A stretch of DNA of 64,000 bases, taken from NCBI RefSeq assembly GCF_004193775.1, contig NC_041008.1:3040958-3104957 (forward strand). The letters run 5' to 3'. Both the position numbers and the translations under genes were made by a program. A model generated the notes under the pieces. That model was given only the letters and a program-made list of their open reading frames with translations, did no database searches and was not told where the DNA came from. Each line of letters opens with the position of its first letter. Position 1 is the stretch's first letter. Positions 1-12,293 of the stretch are shown here, in pieces. The DNA comes from Glycine soja (taxonomy: Eukaryota; Streptophyta; Magnoliopsida; Fabales; Fabaceae).

Positions 1-314
1 CACTTATCAATGCAAGAGGTGTGGAAGATGTGCCTGCAAGTGTGAAGCTTCCTTACACTTTCCTCTTCTTCAAAACTTGTCAAGCAGATAACACATTCAG
101 TCTGGTTTGTGCCTTCTGCAGCCTTGTAATGGAAGGTAATTGAATGAGACTCTAAACTCATGCAAGGAGAGAACTTATCATCAAAAGATAAGCCTGCTGG
201 AGGAAGGGATCGCGTGTGATTGGTATTAATGCACCATCCGAGCATGGTGAGAGTGAAAAATGTGAAAGAAATTACCAGTGTTCCAGTTATGAGAAGCCAA
301 GGATAGAGTTCCAT
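1..314 (-). CDS. RING-H2 finger protein, partial (runs off the window edge)
   Basis: The minus-strand frame starts at an ATG at 312-314 and stays open for 104 codons to the window edge. It has a short N-terminus, a hydrophobic segment at about residues 12-28 that could anchor it in a membrane, a linker, and the first six zinc ligands of a RING-H2 domain (ECVIC, then TCRHIFHTSC). It ends in CIDK followed by TG, which fits the usual CIDKW before the last Cys pair; that pair lies outside the window. RING-H2 proteins of this small class (RHA/BRH1/ATL-like) act as E3 ubiquitin ligases; that role is inferred from the family. It is a tandem duplicate of the broken copy at 2591-2974. No splice signal is needed for the part seen. 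The family call is solid, the exact subfamily is not. Confidence 0.75.
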   Translation of the reverse strand, partial: MELYPWLLITGTLVISFTFFTLTMLGWCINTNHTRSLPPAGLSFDDKFSPCMSLESHSITFHYKAAEGTNQTECVICLTSFEEEESVRKLHTCRHIFHTSCIDK

Positions 315-484
315 TCCTCTTATGGAATGGATTTTTCAGAAGCATTAGCAGAAATGGTGAAATTTGTATTTAAGTTGTTGTTACAGTGGAGTAGAGCCGT
401 GTCTTGATATGGTTGACGATAACAATGAGCAAGCACAACAACAACCATTTCGGTCTCAACAATGCTGGAGCACACAAAAAGACA

Positions 485-2159
485 ACTTGTAAAGGGATAC
501 GTACATACTTTGGAATGAATAAAACAAGCGTTTTTTTATTGTTCTTTGGGTGAAATGAGTAGAACTAGCTAGCATTTTGTGATGGATGAGCATAAACTAG
601 TTTTGTTGTTTCAAGTAAGAAAACATTTGATCCTCCTTTGTTGAGTGCTGATGAAGGATCTTGTGGCGGCTTCGGCCCAGGAATCTTTGGGCGTTGAAAG
701 GGCTTCTGTATAAATTGGTGGCGTCTAACGAATGTTTAGAAGGAAAGATTGCTTATTATATGCCAATGAATTCATGAGGTAAAAATATTAAATATTTTAA
801 GCAACAGCTTCGATAGGAACTAATGAATGAAGTAGATGCACAATGGTATTATCCATTCGACGTGACATGAAAACATTAAGGCAATGTTTGGTTAAGTAAC
901 TTAATTAAGTATTTCTTGAATAAGTTTTAAACAACTTATGAACATATCATAAGTTATTATCATAACTTCTCTCAACCATACTCTAAATATGATCATATTT
1001 GGTTTTAGTTATTAAAGAAATGGTTTTAAATTTTATAACTTTTAGACGACTTAAATATGCTTTATATTTATTTATGGTAACAGTGTGTTGTTTTAGTCAT
1101 TGTAATTTTGAGTTTTAAATCCTTGTAATATTTATTGTGACATGCTGCTTACGTGACTGTCAAGGTTAAATCAAGTAAAATAAAAAAAAATTATTTGAAA
1201 GTATTAAAAATAAAAACAAGTTTTATATTTTAGGTAATTATGTCATATATAAAAAATCTATTAATTTTATTGAAGATTAATCTTAACTAAAAAATTTGGT
1301 TGAATATCATTAGAAGAGTCTTTTTTTTTTCTAACTACCTTTCTTTTACATTCAAGACTTTGCTTAAACAATCTAAGTCCAAATATGTTTGTAAAAGTTA
1401 TTATATTTTACACAAACTAAAATAATCCTCTAAATAATAAAAAATATTTTTTTTATTTATATTTTATTTTTTTACGTAAATATAAAAACTATTTTTTACG
1501 TAAACAAAAAATAACAAAAAAAGTTTAAAAAATTATTCTATAAATATTTAAATTATTTTCATAAGATCTAATCTTTATTAAAGGAAACTAATTATATTAT
1601 ATCCAATCAATTATCAATTTTATTATAGTTGGTTATGCGATTTTTTATAATATACTGTCGTTCCTTAAACAATAAACAACATATTGTCGTTAGGTATAAA
1701 TTTAATACTTTATAATACGTAATCAACTGTTAATGTATTTCATTTAAGTAAACAAAAAATAAAAAGAGAAATTTAAAAAAAATGTTATATTATTCTATAA
1801 GTATTTAACATATTGTTACAATGATAAAATTACCGTGGCGTACAAAATTACTGAGATTCTATGAATATATATTAGTGTGAAAAAGAATTCGATTTTTAGC
1901 TTAATATAGCTGGATTTCAAAATAAGAGTATTAAACAGATATTCATTATCATTGCAAAATAAAAGATGAATTACAATCCTATTTAAAATTGAATATAGCT
2001 GAATTTCCAACCATAAAAAGGCATTTCTGCTTATAATTCAGGAAATTAAACTAAATATAGCTGAATTTGCAGCAATGATCCTAAGCAGAAATCCCATTCG
2101 TTCCTTTACTATGCTTCCCCTCAAGGTGGATTGTATATATTTTATACAATTCTAACATG
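485..2159. other. Gene-poor AT-rich spacer between the RING-H2 copies
   Basis: About 1.7 kb with no convincing coding frame. The first part (about 485-650) is the 5' flank of RING-H2 copy 1 and is matched by sequence at about 3884-4010 upstream of copy 2. The rest is AT-rich with homopolymer runs. The part nearest 1800-2159 probably continues the copia remnant that is recognisable from 2160. Confidence 0.5.
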
Positions 2160-2580
2160 AAGCTAAATTCTTCAAAGTTTGTACAAGGAAGTGCTCTGAC
2201 TTGTTGCAATGTATAGGTCAATGGAACAATCCCATTGTTGACTTTTCTGAGATAAAATGTCTATCGATCTCAATTTTCAATCATGATGTACTGGATTCTT
2301 GGTAATACTGATGGCAGCTTGGTTGTCTGCAAACATCCTTGTAGTTCTTTGTTTAATAGCTCTAAGTTCTCCTAGTAGTCTTTGCAGCCACATAGCTTCA
2401 CAAATGCCTAGAGCTTAGAGCTCGGTATTCTAATTTCACACTGCTCCTAGAAACCACGAATTGTTTCTTGCTCCACCAAGTCAGAAGATTTCCCCATACG
2501 TATGAACAATAGCCACTAATGGGCATTCTGTCAGTTAATTCTCCAACTCAACTTGTGTCAGTGTAAATGATCCAGGATAT
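2160..2580 (-). mobile_element. Ty1/copia-type retrotransposon remnant (RNase H end of pol)
   Basis: Read on the minus strand, this stretch carries the C-terminal end of a copia polyprotein in several broken frames. Recognisable blocks are YTDxSxVGELTDR, ISGYCSYVWGN, LLTWWSKKQFVVSRSS, EYRALSS and EIDRHFISEK, the usual order for plant copia RNase H. In-frame stops and frameshifts show it is dead. It lies directly downstream of the truncated RING-H2 copy, so its insertion or a linked deletion probably removed the end of that gene. Confidence 0.7.
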
Positions 2581-2590
2581 TCATATCATT

Positions 2591-2974
2591 TCAGGAGTTA
2601 ACAATGACCTTGATTATACGATCATTTTCATCCAAAGCCACTCTACTATTTGGTGAATTCACTTGGTCAATGCAAGAGGTGTGGAAGATGTGCCTGCAAG
2701 TGTGAGGCTTCCTTACACTTTCCTCTTCTTCAAAACTTGTCAAGCAGATAACACATTCAGTCTGGTTTGTGCCTTCTGCAGCCTTGTAATGGAAGGTAAT
2801 TGAATGAGACTCTGAACTCATGCAAGGAGAGAACTTATTATCAAAAGATAAGCCTGCTGGAGGAAGGGATCGCGTGTGATTGGTATTAATGCACCATCCG
2901 AGCATGGTGAGAGTGAAAAATGTGAAAGAAATTACCAGTGTTCTAGCTATGAGAAGCCAAGGATAGAGTTCCAT
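2591..2974 (-). pseudogene. RING-H2 finger gene, truncated second copy
   Basis: The 127-codon frame is nearly identical to the gene at the left window edge through the first six zinc ligands (ECVIC...TCRHIFHTSCID). There an extra base (GACCAAG against GATAAG in copy 1) shifts the frame, and the last 22 or so codons are unrelated to a RING. The final C-x-x-C pair is missing, so this product should not fold a complete cross-brace RING. In the alternative frame a TGA follows at once. The sequence past the break merges into a copia remnant. A stable short protein with only the hydrophobic N-terminus remains formally possible, but I regard it as a pseudogene. Confidence 0.7.
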
Positions 2975-3155
2975 TTCCTCTTACGGAATGGATTTTTCAG
3001 AAGCATTAGCAGAAATGGTGAAATGTGTATGTAAGTTGTTGTTACATTGGAGTAGAGATGTGTCATGATATGGTTGGCGATAACTATGAGCAAGCGCAAC
3101 AACAACCATTTCGGTCTCAACCATGGTGAAACACATAAAAAGACATAACTTTTGA
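2662..3155. repeat. Direct duplication of 1-505 (tandem RING-H2 segment)
   Basis: Bases 2662-3155 match 1-505 with only scattered differences, covering the RING-H2 coding part and its 5' flank. The match resumes at about 3890-4010 (equivalent to about 550-650) after a solo LTR. The offset is about 2.66 kb, indicating a local tandem duplication. Confidence 0.85.
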
Positions 3156-3164
3156 AGTGATATA

Positions 3165-3883
3165 TGTTAGGATTTTTTTGAGCTCCCTTCCTATATGAAT
3201 AGTAAATGTCCAAATGAGAAGGTGCATATATCTCACTTATTTAAGTGGACAAGGATCACATTAGAAAGTAGAAAGTGAGATTCATTTGAGAGGGGTAAAA
3301 GTTACAAATCATTGAGAGGAAGGAGAGAAAAATCACTGTGATTTTCAAAGAGTTTTTCAGATTGCAACTACGAATTCGTTCACCGTTGGATCGAGCTGAT
3401 TTTTGGACAATAGGTTCTACGCGCGTGATACTTTAAATTGTCTGGTTAGATCGAGAAAAAAATATATAGAAAGAGATAGGTATTTCGCATTATTTGCTCT
3501 ATATTTTGGGGTGTTATCTTCTTGTTTCTATCGAAGTAGTCAGAGGTTTGTTTTGATTTGACTATTTGTAGCACGTTTTAGTGTATTTGTTGAAGATTCT
3601 CTTGTATCTTCATTGATTATAGTGAAGTTATTTCTTTGATCTAAACGCCCCGTGATTTTTACCCTTACATTGAGGAATTTTTCACATTAAACAAATTGTG
3701 TATTGTTTTTACTTAATTTCTAATTTGCTACTCTATATTTTGTTGGTACTTCTTACATGTTTTTGCAAGTTTTAGAGAATTTATTTTCACTGTTACACAT
3801 TTATAGAATTTATAATTATAAAATTTATAATTGTGTTAACTTATTTGTTATAGAGTTTATTATTATATTGACTTATTTCTTCA
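3165..3883 (+). mobile_element. Solo LTR, copia-like, about 719 bp
   Basis: This block interrupts the duplicated RING-H2 flank and is absent from copy 1. It begins TGTTAGGA and ends TTCTTCA, giving TG...CA termini. TGATA follows the right end and TGATA also precedes the left end if one extra TA from a dinucleotide slip is allowed. The internal text (ACGCCCCGTGATTTTTACCC, then ATTGAGGAATTTTTCAC) is typical of the 3' part of plant copia LTRs. No internal coding region is present, so this is a solo LTR. The right boundary is the less certain one. Confidence 0.6.
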
Positions 3884-4489
3884 TGATAAAATGTATAGAA
3901 CTGACATTTTGTGAAGGATGAGAATAAATCTGGTTTTGCTCTTTCATGTAAGAAGTCATTTGATATTAACAATGAAGTTATTTATCTTCTCTTGACGCTG
4001 ATGGACTACTTGTCTATTTCCAGCTATGAAGTTATTTATTAATTTGACTTCTCATTAACGCATTTTGTGTTCCTAATTGGTTTAGAACAACTAAAGACCC
4101 TTGAAAGACGACCAAAATTGTTTGTCTTGTGTTGCAGATCGGTTGTCATTTGGCCCGCGTGTACGGCTGCGGATAAGTTATTTATCGAAATAAGTGTCAG
4201 ATCAAAGGACGATCTACGTCCCTTAAAAATTTCAATGACAACAAACACATTATAAGAATTTATTTATATTTTAAATTAAGCATCGCCTTTCATCCTAACA
4301 AATGTATTTTTAACGCAGATTATTCGTCTATAACATTATTTTTCTAATTGCTTTGTTTGCACCATCCTAAATATAATAATATAGGTAATTATATCATTTT
4401 GACTTGAAGCATATAAAAAAAACCTCAAGGAAATTTTTTCTTACACATAATATCTTTTAAATCGCTAAACATTCCATTTCTTTTTTGTG

Positions 4490-4798
4490 ATAGAAACTTT
4501 GAAGAGCAGAAATCCGTCACAACATTCCTCGCTAAATATTTCATATTTATTCTGTTATGGATTTTGTGATGGACAACTTTTAGAAGGATATAGTTCTATC
4601 ACAAAATCTCTTGCAAAAGACGTTCAACTTATTTAGTAGCAAAATTTTGATGGATTTTTTTAGAGAGGTAAAATCAGTCACTAATTTCATGACAAAGTAA
4701 AATAACTTTTCTTCCATCACAAAATTTTATTATACGTCAAAATGATCGTTGCAAGGAAATATAGCCCGTTACCAAATTTAATTTTCTAATTAATAGTG
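4490..4798. mobile_element. Possible CACTA-like terminal remnant
   Basis: Short motifs of the form CCGTCACAA / TGTGATGG recur in both orientations and the stretch ends in TTAATAGTG, the complement of a CACTA-type end. No second terminus or target duplication was found, so this is tentative. Confidence 0.25.
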
Positions 4799-5954
4799 TT
4801 TGTCCCTTCTACATATTGAAACATGTTATTTAATTAATATAGAACATAAAAACTTGATGATAACAAGAAGACCATGATATGAAATAAAGGATTTTTTTTA
4901 ACTATATAAAACCACTCAACTTATAAATAAGATATACCCCTTCAAAAAATATATAAATAGCATATACATAAAATGTAATCAAGATGATTAATTAGATCGT
5001 ATGAAAGCAAAGTAATATGATAAATTCATAAATTAAATTATACATATGCACATGAGTAGGATTTGAATTAAATTCGATTTGAAATAAATTCATAATCTAT
5101 TTTTATATATAAAAAAATGTTTCTAAAGTTTTTCAATTTACTTTTTGTATTTTAAGTCTCACGAGGAGACTTGGTCAGCATGGCGTGACAGGCTACAATA
5201 CAAGGGTCGATAATATTCTAGAACCCCACAAATTTTTTTTTACAACTAAGAGTTTAGACGAGTCGTTCTATTATATTTTTTTTTTAAGAATAGATGAGTT
5301 GTTCTAGAACCCACATTGATCATTGGAAAAATGAAAAAAAAAAGTGATTAAGAAGAGATACTTTACAAAAGTAGTCAATCATATTTACTTTCCATAGAGA
5401 TCAATTATCAGCAAATAAGTTGATAAATATTTGGTAACTATGACATATATAGTAAAAGAAATAAGAAAAAAATGGAAAAAGACATGTATATTTGGTAGAT
5501 GGCATAATTAAGTGGACAAAAGAAACCGTAGCTAATATTATTATTCAAATTTTTATAGTCATATATACACATGTAAAAGAATTGTTTATTATTTTTCATT
5601 TTAAGTAATATAAATAAATTTTTTTCAATATCAATTTGATATATAAAAAAAAATATTCATACCTTGTGGGAAGTTAGCCATGGTATGTCTTGTGTATTGA
5701 CATGCTATTGGGATCATTCGAAAAAAAATATGCTGCTGGGAGGTTAACGATAATAAATCTGTAAAGAGGAGTATTTGATATGACTTCCCGTGATTAACAA
5801 ATCCTTACTATATTTGAATGAAGACTTTCGCTAAAATAAAAAAATACACGAATATTTAATTATTTTAAACATCTATTTCAACATCACTTATTTTTCTCTA
5901 AATCGATTTCTTTCTATCATTATAAACCTTATTATATTTATATTTTTTTCTCTT

Positions 5955-6360
5955 TGTAGATATTAATTATTTTATGGTATTCTTATCTTGTTCTTTAAAA
6001 TCTATAATATCTGAGCACACATTGAATGTTACTTGCATTTTTTTTTAAACCACTTTATCTGAGAGTTTTGAAAATGAATATATATGTGTCTCTGATATAA
6101 TGCAGTAAGATGAGTTTTCTTTCTTATTTTAAGTATTATTGATTTTTCAATAAAAAAGGAGCATATTCTAACATATAAATGAGAAAAAAAAAAACCCGTC
6201 TTATCGCATTATATTAAATACATATATGTATATTATCAAAATTCTCAAATAAAATGGTTTGAGGAGAAATGCAAGTAACATCCAATTTGTGTGGCTAGAA
6301 ACATAGATCTCAAACAACAAGAGAATAATACCATAAAAATGGCTCATGTTGATTAATTAT
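5955..6360. repeat. Long imperfect inverted repeat (foldback, arms about 170-180 bp)
   Basis: The left arm (about 5965-6135) and right arm (about 6185-6350) are imperfect reverse complements around a spacer of about 50 bp. Matching blocks include GATGTTACTTGCATTT against AATGTTACTTGCATTT, AAACCA(C/T)TTTAT(C/T)TGAGA, and TATGGTATT at the outer end. It could be a foldback MITE or a source of hairpin RNA. No coding potential. Confidence 0.7.
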
Positions 6361-6624
6361 TAGCTTTAATTTTTATCCATTGACAAGCTTTACACATACA
6401 CGTGCTCACTTCTAGATAAACAAGTAATAAAATGTTAGATATTTTGAGTTTAATAAGAAAGATTGATTCAAATCCAGCACATGAAATCAACTTCTTGGAA
6501 GCAGTCAATAATTTGTTTTATATATATATAACACAAAATGGTTAGGTATCCTCTTATAAAAAACTGTAAAGCATCTCATCTCATGCATACAAAATGTTTA
6601 ATTATATATTATAGAGTCAAAGAA

Positions 6625-6790
6625 ATCATATGAATAAGAATACACGATAAGGTGGAAAAGTAAAGTTAGTTAAATTGCTAACAAAATTTCCAATCCGTGT
6701 AAAAGAAATTAAAATCATCATATGAATAAGAATATACGGTAAGGTGGAAAAGTATAGTTAAATTGCTAGCAAAATTTCTAAACCCGTGTG
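6625..6790. repeat. 92-bp tandem duplication upstream of the TNL gene
   Basis: The block ATCATATGAATAAGAATA... with GGTGGAAAAGTA and AAATTGCTA(A/G)CAAAATTTC occurs twice at an offset of 92 bp, with a few differences. It lies about 770-930 bp upstream of the TNL start codon. Confidence 0.8.
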
Positions 6791-7556
6791 TATAAATGTC
6801 TCAATCTTTGTGTGGACAGAAGACTAGAGGTGCATGATGGGAGTAGAGTCAACTTTATGTACTCGTCATTTCAACTAGTCTTACATAACCAGCCATCATA
6901 AACCATAAACTCTTACACTGAATCCTAAGGCTAAGGATCGAAGCTCTTTCAACTCCTCTGGGACCGAAGGAACTACACAATCTTCATCCAATAGGTTAAA
7001 TTAAATTAAGGAATCACGTTCCAGGTCAGTAATGAGGTTGTTTAATCCATCTTTACTTTTTAATGCTCTCTTTTTTTTCTTCAACTTTTTTCTTAATTTC
7101 ACCTCTTTTGTGGTTATCTTGAAATTAGTCATTCAGTTTCTTACAAAGACATGGTGAAACAAAAAAGGTAGACCAAGTAGATGAAATTGCTTGCTAATTG
7201 TGTGTGTATATACATACATACATATATATATATATATTATATACTAAAAGACTACCACTATAGTGATCCAAGTGACCCCTTAAAAGCACACAAAGACTAT
7301 CACAGTTCTTCAAGCGGTTAGGAGTGATTTAAGCAGTATGTGGATGCATTCAGTTGTTTGAGGTTGGAGTCACATAACTCTTTTTTATTCTTATACTTCT
7401 ACTGGGTTGTCCTACTTTTCTGTACTTATTGAGTTATTCTTAAAACTTTTAAAAAGAAACTGTTTGATATCTTTTCTTTGCTAGATATCTTGTGGCTGAT
7501 CAGTATTTTGGATAAAGGGGCAGAGACAAAGAAAGGTCCAGAGTATAGTCAATCCA

Positions 7557-10500
7557 ATGCCATATTCTTATTCGTTCCGAGTAGTTTCTCATACAATTAT
7601 CAAACATGTACTTGTTTGTCTCTTGCTGGCAATAGCAAAGATAGACAATAATAATTCTTCAAATCCAGTGACATGTTTTACTTGTCGTCCCAATGATACC
7701 CCTCAGATAAAGTACGATGTCTTTGTTAGCTTTAGCGGCGCTGACATACGACAAGATTTCCTTAGCCATTTGGTTGAGGGTTTTTATCGAAGGCAAATTC
7801 ATGCGTTTGTAGATTACAAGATTCTCAAAGGGGATCAACTATCTGAAGCACTTCTTGATGCAATTGAAGGATCATTAATTTCATTGATTATATTTTCAGA
7901 AAACTATGCTTCTTCGCATTGGTGTTTGTTTGAACTTGTGAAAATTGTTGAGTGTAGAAAAAAAGATGGGCAGATTTTACTACCTATCTTCTACAAAGTG
8001 GATCCTTCAAATGTACGATATCAAAAGGGGACTTATGGAGATGCCTTCGCTAAACACGAAGTAAGACATAATTTGACCACTATGCAGACCTGGAGATCTG
8101 CTTTGAATGAATCTGCTAATCTATCAGGATTTCATTCATCAACTTTTCGGTAAGTATCCAAATAAATGTTCAATATTTTCTGGCTATATATATATGTGCG
8201 TATGTATATTATCAAGTTACTTTGAACTTGCGAAAAGTTAGGTGCGAATGAGAGTGAAAGGAACAAGCCTTGGATTGGTTTAAAATTAGACATTAATATA
8301 CTAACTTAATTTACTACCAAAAAAATATATTAACTTAATTTCATAGTACTTTATGCGATCTTAATTACTAGAAGTTTCATGCTAGGATAGAGATCATTCA
8401 TACCATACTTTCTTGGTCGTCCATTCAATTTTGATGGTTAAATTACACCTCAAGCAAACAAATTAAAGTTTATTCAGAATGATTAGTACTTCAACATTTT
8501 TACAGGAAAAAGATGGTTGGACAGTCAACATTTGTTTACACCTAGTGAGAGATAGGAAGGATAAATTAAGTAATTAATATGATTGATGGTGTGATATGAT
8601 AAAAAGAGAAAAATTGAGAGAAATGAAGAGTGTTAATGTATAGGGTGCTTGTATTATTTGGGTGTCCAAATTTCATGACTATTTTTTATATTTTAAAAGA
8701 TTTCTCTTTATAGTTTTACATTCAAAGTAAAGCCTTTTCAAGTAATTATAACGTGTACTTGATATTTATAGGTTTATACATATTTTCTTTTCTTTTTGGT
8801 TGCACAGGGATGAAGCTGAGCTTGTTAAAGAGATAGTTAAATGTGTGTCGTTGAGGTTGAATCATGTGCACCAAGTTAACTCCAAAGGGCTTGTTGGAGT
8901 TGGTAAACGAATTGCACATGTAGAATCATTGCTACAATTAGAAGCAACAGATGTTCGTGTTATTGGGATCTGGGGTATGGGAGGTATTGGTAAGACGACC
9001 ATTGCCCAAGAAGTATATAATAAACTCTGTTTTGAATATGAAGGTTGTTGTTTTTTGGCTAACATAAGAGAAGAGTCGGGAAGACATGGAATTATCTCTT
9101 TAAAGAAAAAGCTTTTTTCAACATTATTAGGTGAAGAAGATTTGAAAATTGACACACCTAATGGATTGCCTCAATATGTTGAGAGAAGGCTTCGTCGTAT
9201 AAAAGTTCTTATCATTCTTGATGATGTCAATGATTCTGAACAACTGGAAATTTTAGCTGGAACACGTGATTGGTTTGGATTAGGTAGCAGAATCATCATA
9301 ACAACTAGAGATAAGCAGGTACTTGCTAAAGAGTCTGCTAATATATACGAGGTTGAGACATTAAACTTTGATGAATCCTTACGGCTTTTCAATTTGAATG
9401 CCTTTAAAGAAGTTCATCTTGAAAGAGAGTACCATGAGCTTTCAAAGAAAGTGGTGAATTATGCACAAGGCATTCCATTAGTTCTTAAAGTTTTGGGTCA
9501 CCTTCTTCATGGAAAAGAGAAAGAAATTTGGGAAAGCCAACTTGAAAGGCTTAAGAAAGTGCAAAGCAAAAAGGTTCATGATATTATCAAATTGAGCTAC
9601 AATGATCTTGATCAGGATGAAAAGAAGATATTTTTGGATATTGCATGTTTTTTCGATGGACTGAATCTGAAAGTAAACAAAATAAAAATTTTATTGAAAG
9701 ATCATGATTATTCAGTGGCTGCGGGATTAGAAAGGTTGAAGGATAAAGCTCTTATTAGTGTTTCTCAAGAAAATATTGTAACCATGCACAACATCATACA
9801 AGAAACAGCTTGGCAGATTGCTCGCCAAGAATCCATTGAAGATCCTAGAAGCCAAAGTCGACTATTGGATCCTGATGACGTTTATCTAGTACTAAAATAT
9901 AACAAGGTAAAAGATAGAATTATATATATGAATTTTGTAGGAAAATAGCTTATAATGATGTTTGAAAATTTTCTACTACTTTCCCTGCAGGGTAACGAGG
10001 CTATCAGAAGCATAGTCATCAACTTGTCGGGAATCAAGCAATTGCAATTAAACCCTCAAGTATTTGCTAAGATGAGCAAACTATATTTTCTAGATTTTTA
10101 TAATAAAGGGTCCTGCAGTTGCCTCCGGGAACAAGGGGGCTTGTATCTTCCCCAAGGGCTTGAATCTTTGTCCAATGAATTGAGATATCTTCGTTGGACC
10201 CATTACCCTTTGGAATCTCTGCCTTCAAAGTTTTCAGCTGAAAATCTTGTTGAACTGAACTTGCCCTATAGCCGAGTGAAAAAACTTTGGCAAGCAGTGC
10301 CAGTAAGTACTATATCTCTACATTAATTGAGCTTGAATTTAAATTCATCGAATCAAAAGCTTAAATTATTTATTTGGTCTCTACCTTTGTCTTCATTTTA
10401 AATTTTAATTAGTCCTTATACCATAAATTTATATTTAGTTCTTATACACATGCACGTTCTAATGTTTTAGTTCTCTTGCTAATCTTAGACAATATTTTCT

Positions 10501-12293
10501 AACAGTGTAAAATTGTTTAAAAAAAAATAATTCTAGCTGTAATAAACAGCCACAAAAATCTGTTTAAGGACTTCTCCTATAGGAACTATGATACGGGGCC
10601 ATTTTCGAGTAACGGAGAACTTCATAGAAATTAGAAGGAAAAAGGGAAATAGAAACTAACTTCTGAATTCATTCTTTCTCTAATCTCTAGAGCAGTACAA
10701 TTGCTGTGCATATAAATATATATAGCAACATGATGCAAATCTCCTAACTAATAATGCATACACCGCAGTAAAACATAACAGATTCCTAACACATCCTAAC
10801 AAGCTCATTCTAGAACCTATTTCCTATTAGCGTTTCCTTTGAATAAAGGAGACGAATAGCATTTCTTTTGGGCCAGCTAGTAGGAATTGGACCGTAACAA
10901 ACTAAAATTTAAAATGGGAACAACTAAAAAGAACAAATGTTTAATTCAAACAATCCAAAATTAATTACCCACTTTCATTAGCTCATGCTGAGATGTCTTC
11001 ATTTGTTTTAATTGCTACATGCAGGATCTTGTGAATATGAGGATCCTTATACTCCATTCATCCACACAACTAAAGGAGCTGCCTGACCTATCAAAGGCCA
11101 CAAATCTTAAAGTAATGGATCTCCGATTTTGTGTAGGGTTAACTAGTGTACATCCATCAGTTTTCTCTCTCAAAAAGCTTGAGAAATTGTATCTAGGTGG
11201 TTGCTTTTCCCTTAGAAGCCTCCGAAGCAATATCCATTTGGACTCTCTTCGTTATCTCTCCCTCTATGGCTGCATGTCACTGAAGTATTTCTCAGTGACC
11301 TCAAAGAATATGGTAAGGTTGAATTTAGAACTCACTAGTATCAAACAATTGCCTTCATCTATTGGACTTCAAAGCAAGCTTGAAAAGCTACGTCTAGCAT
11401 ACACTTACATTGAGAACTTACCAACAAGTATCAAGCATCTTACAAAGCTGCGACATCTAGATGTAAGACATTGCAGGGAGCTTCGAACTCTACCGGAGCT
11501 TCCCCCGTCACTTGAAACACTAGATGCTCGTGGATGTGTATCATTGGAGACTGTAATGTTCCCTTCTACTGCTGGAGAACAACTGAAGGAAAATAAGAAA
11601 AGGGTTGCTTTCTGGAACTGCTTGAAATTGGATGAACATTCTCTCAAGGCTATTGAGCTGAATGCACAAATTAACATGATGAAATTTGCACACCAACATT
11701 TGTCCACATTTGGTGATGCCCATCAAGGTACCTATGTGTACCCGGGAAGCAAAGTTCCAGAATGGTTGGTGCATAAGACAATACAGCGTGATTACGTGAC
11801 TATTGATCTCTCTTTTGTTCTTGCTCCACACTCCTCTGATCACTTGGGCTTCATTTTTGGCTTCGTTGTTCCGGAAGTCCCTAATGAGGGTTTGGTTTTG
11901 GAATTTAAGATAAGCACTGGAGGAGAAGGTGAAGGTAGCAATATCAATGTGTACTTAGACAGACCACGTCATGGTATTAAATCGGATCATGTGTATCTAA
12001 TGTATGACCAAGCATGTTCTCGCTACCTAAATAGTCGTGCCAAACATCATCCAAGGTTGAAGATTAAGGTTACAGTAGCATCGCGAACGCACACATCCAA
12101 GTATGTACCATTGCAGTTAAGAGGGTTTGGAGTCAGCACAATCAACACTACACAATACCTCAGTTTTGTTCGTAAAGTAGAATTGGGTGATGGTATTCCA
12201 AATGCCCCAAATTTGTTTAGATTTTTTTGGACTTTCTGCCTTGCTGTTTTTTTTGGGACTTCTAGGATTTATTTTAGAAGGTTAGTAGAATAA
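7557..12293 (+). CDS. TIR-NB-LRR (TNL) disease resistance-type receptor
   Basis: Four exons by splice signals and frame: 7557-8149, 8808-9906, 9991-10302, 11025-12293, encoding about 1090 aa. Exon 1 holds a TIR domain (about 52-185) with YDVFVSFSGADIR and SSHWCLFEL, so the glutamate equivalent to the TIR NADase catalytic residue (E126) is present. Exon 2 holds NB-ARC: P-loop GMGGIGKTT (254-262), kinase-2 LIILDDV (332-338), RNBS-B GSRIIITTRD, QGIPLVLKVLG, FLDIACFF, and MHN at 524-526 where MHD is usual. Exons 3-4 hold LRRs, then a C-JID/post-LRR region from about residue 900, and a hydrophobic C-terminus (about 1066-1085). Exons 1+2 and 3 end in phase 0 as in other legume TNLs. A hydrophobic stretch at residues 13-28 precedes the TIR and could be a membrane anchor. 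TNLs sense pathogen effectors in the cytosol; the specific target cannot be read. All exons are open, so the gene looks functional. Confidence 0.9.
10589..10899. mobile_element. Solo LTR (311 bp) inside TNL intron 3
   Basis: The element starts TGATACGGGGCC and ends GGACCGTAACA, so both ends are TG...CA. It is flanked by a perfect 5-bp duplication AACTA at 10584-10588 and 10900-10904. Read on the minus strand it resembles a plant LTR with a start of TGTTACGG and an end of CCCGTATCA. No internal retroelement sequence is present. It accounts for nearly half of this 722-bp intron. Confidence 0.85.

Larger units (their letters stand above)
4800..7500. other. Intergenic AT-rich region upstream of the TNL gene
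   Basis: No coding frame longer than background was seen. It contains the foldback at about 5955-6360, a 92-bp tandem duplication at 6625-6790 and an AT dinucleotide run near 7220-7240. The last few hundred bases must include the TNL promoter and leader, but no clear TATA box could be chosen among the many AT-rich candidates. Confidence 0.6.

Noticed and set aside
2947..3213. 88-codon minus-strand frame upstream of the RING-H2 copy
   Set aside because: It overlaps the leader and the left end of a solo LTR and is not conserved in copy 1.
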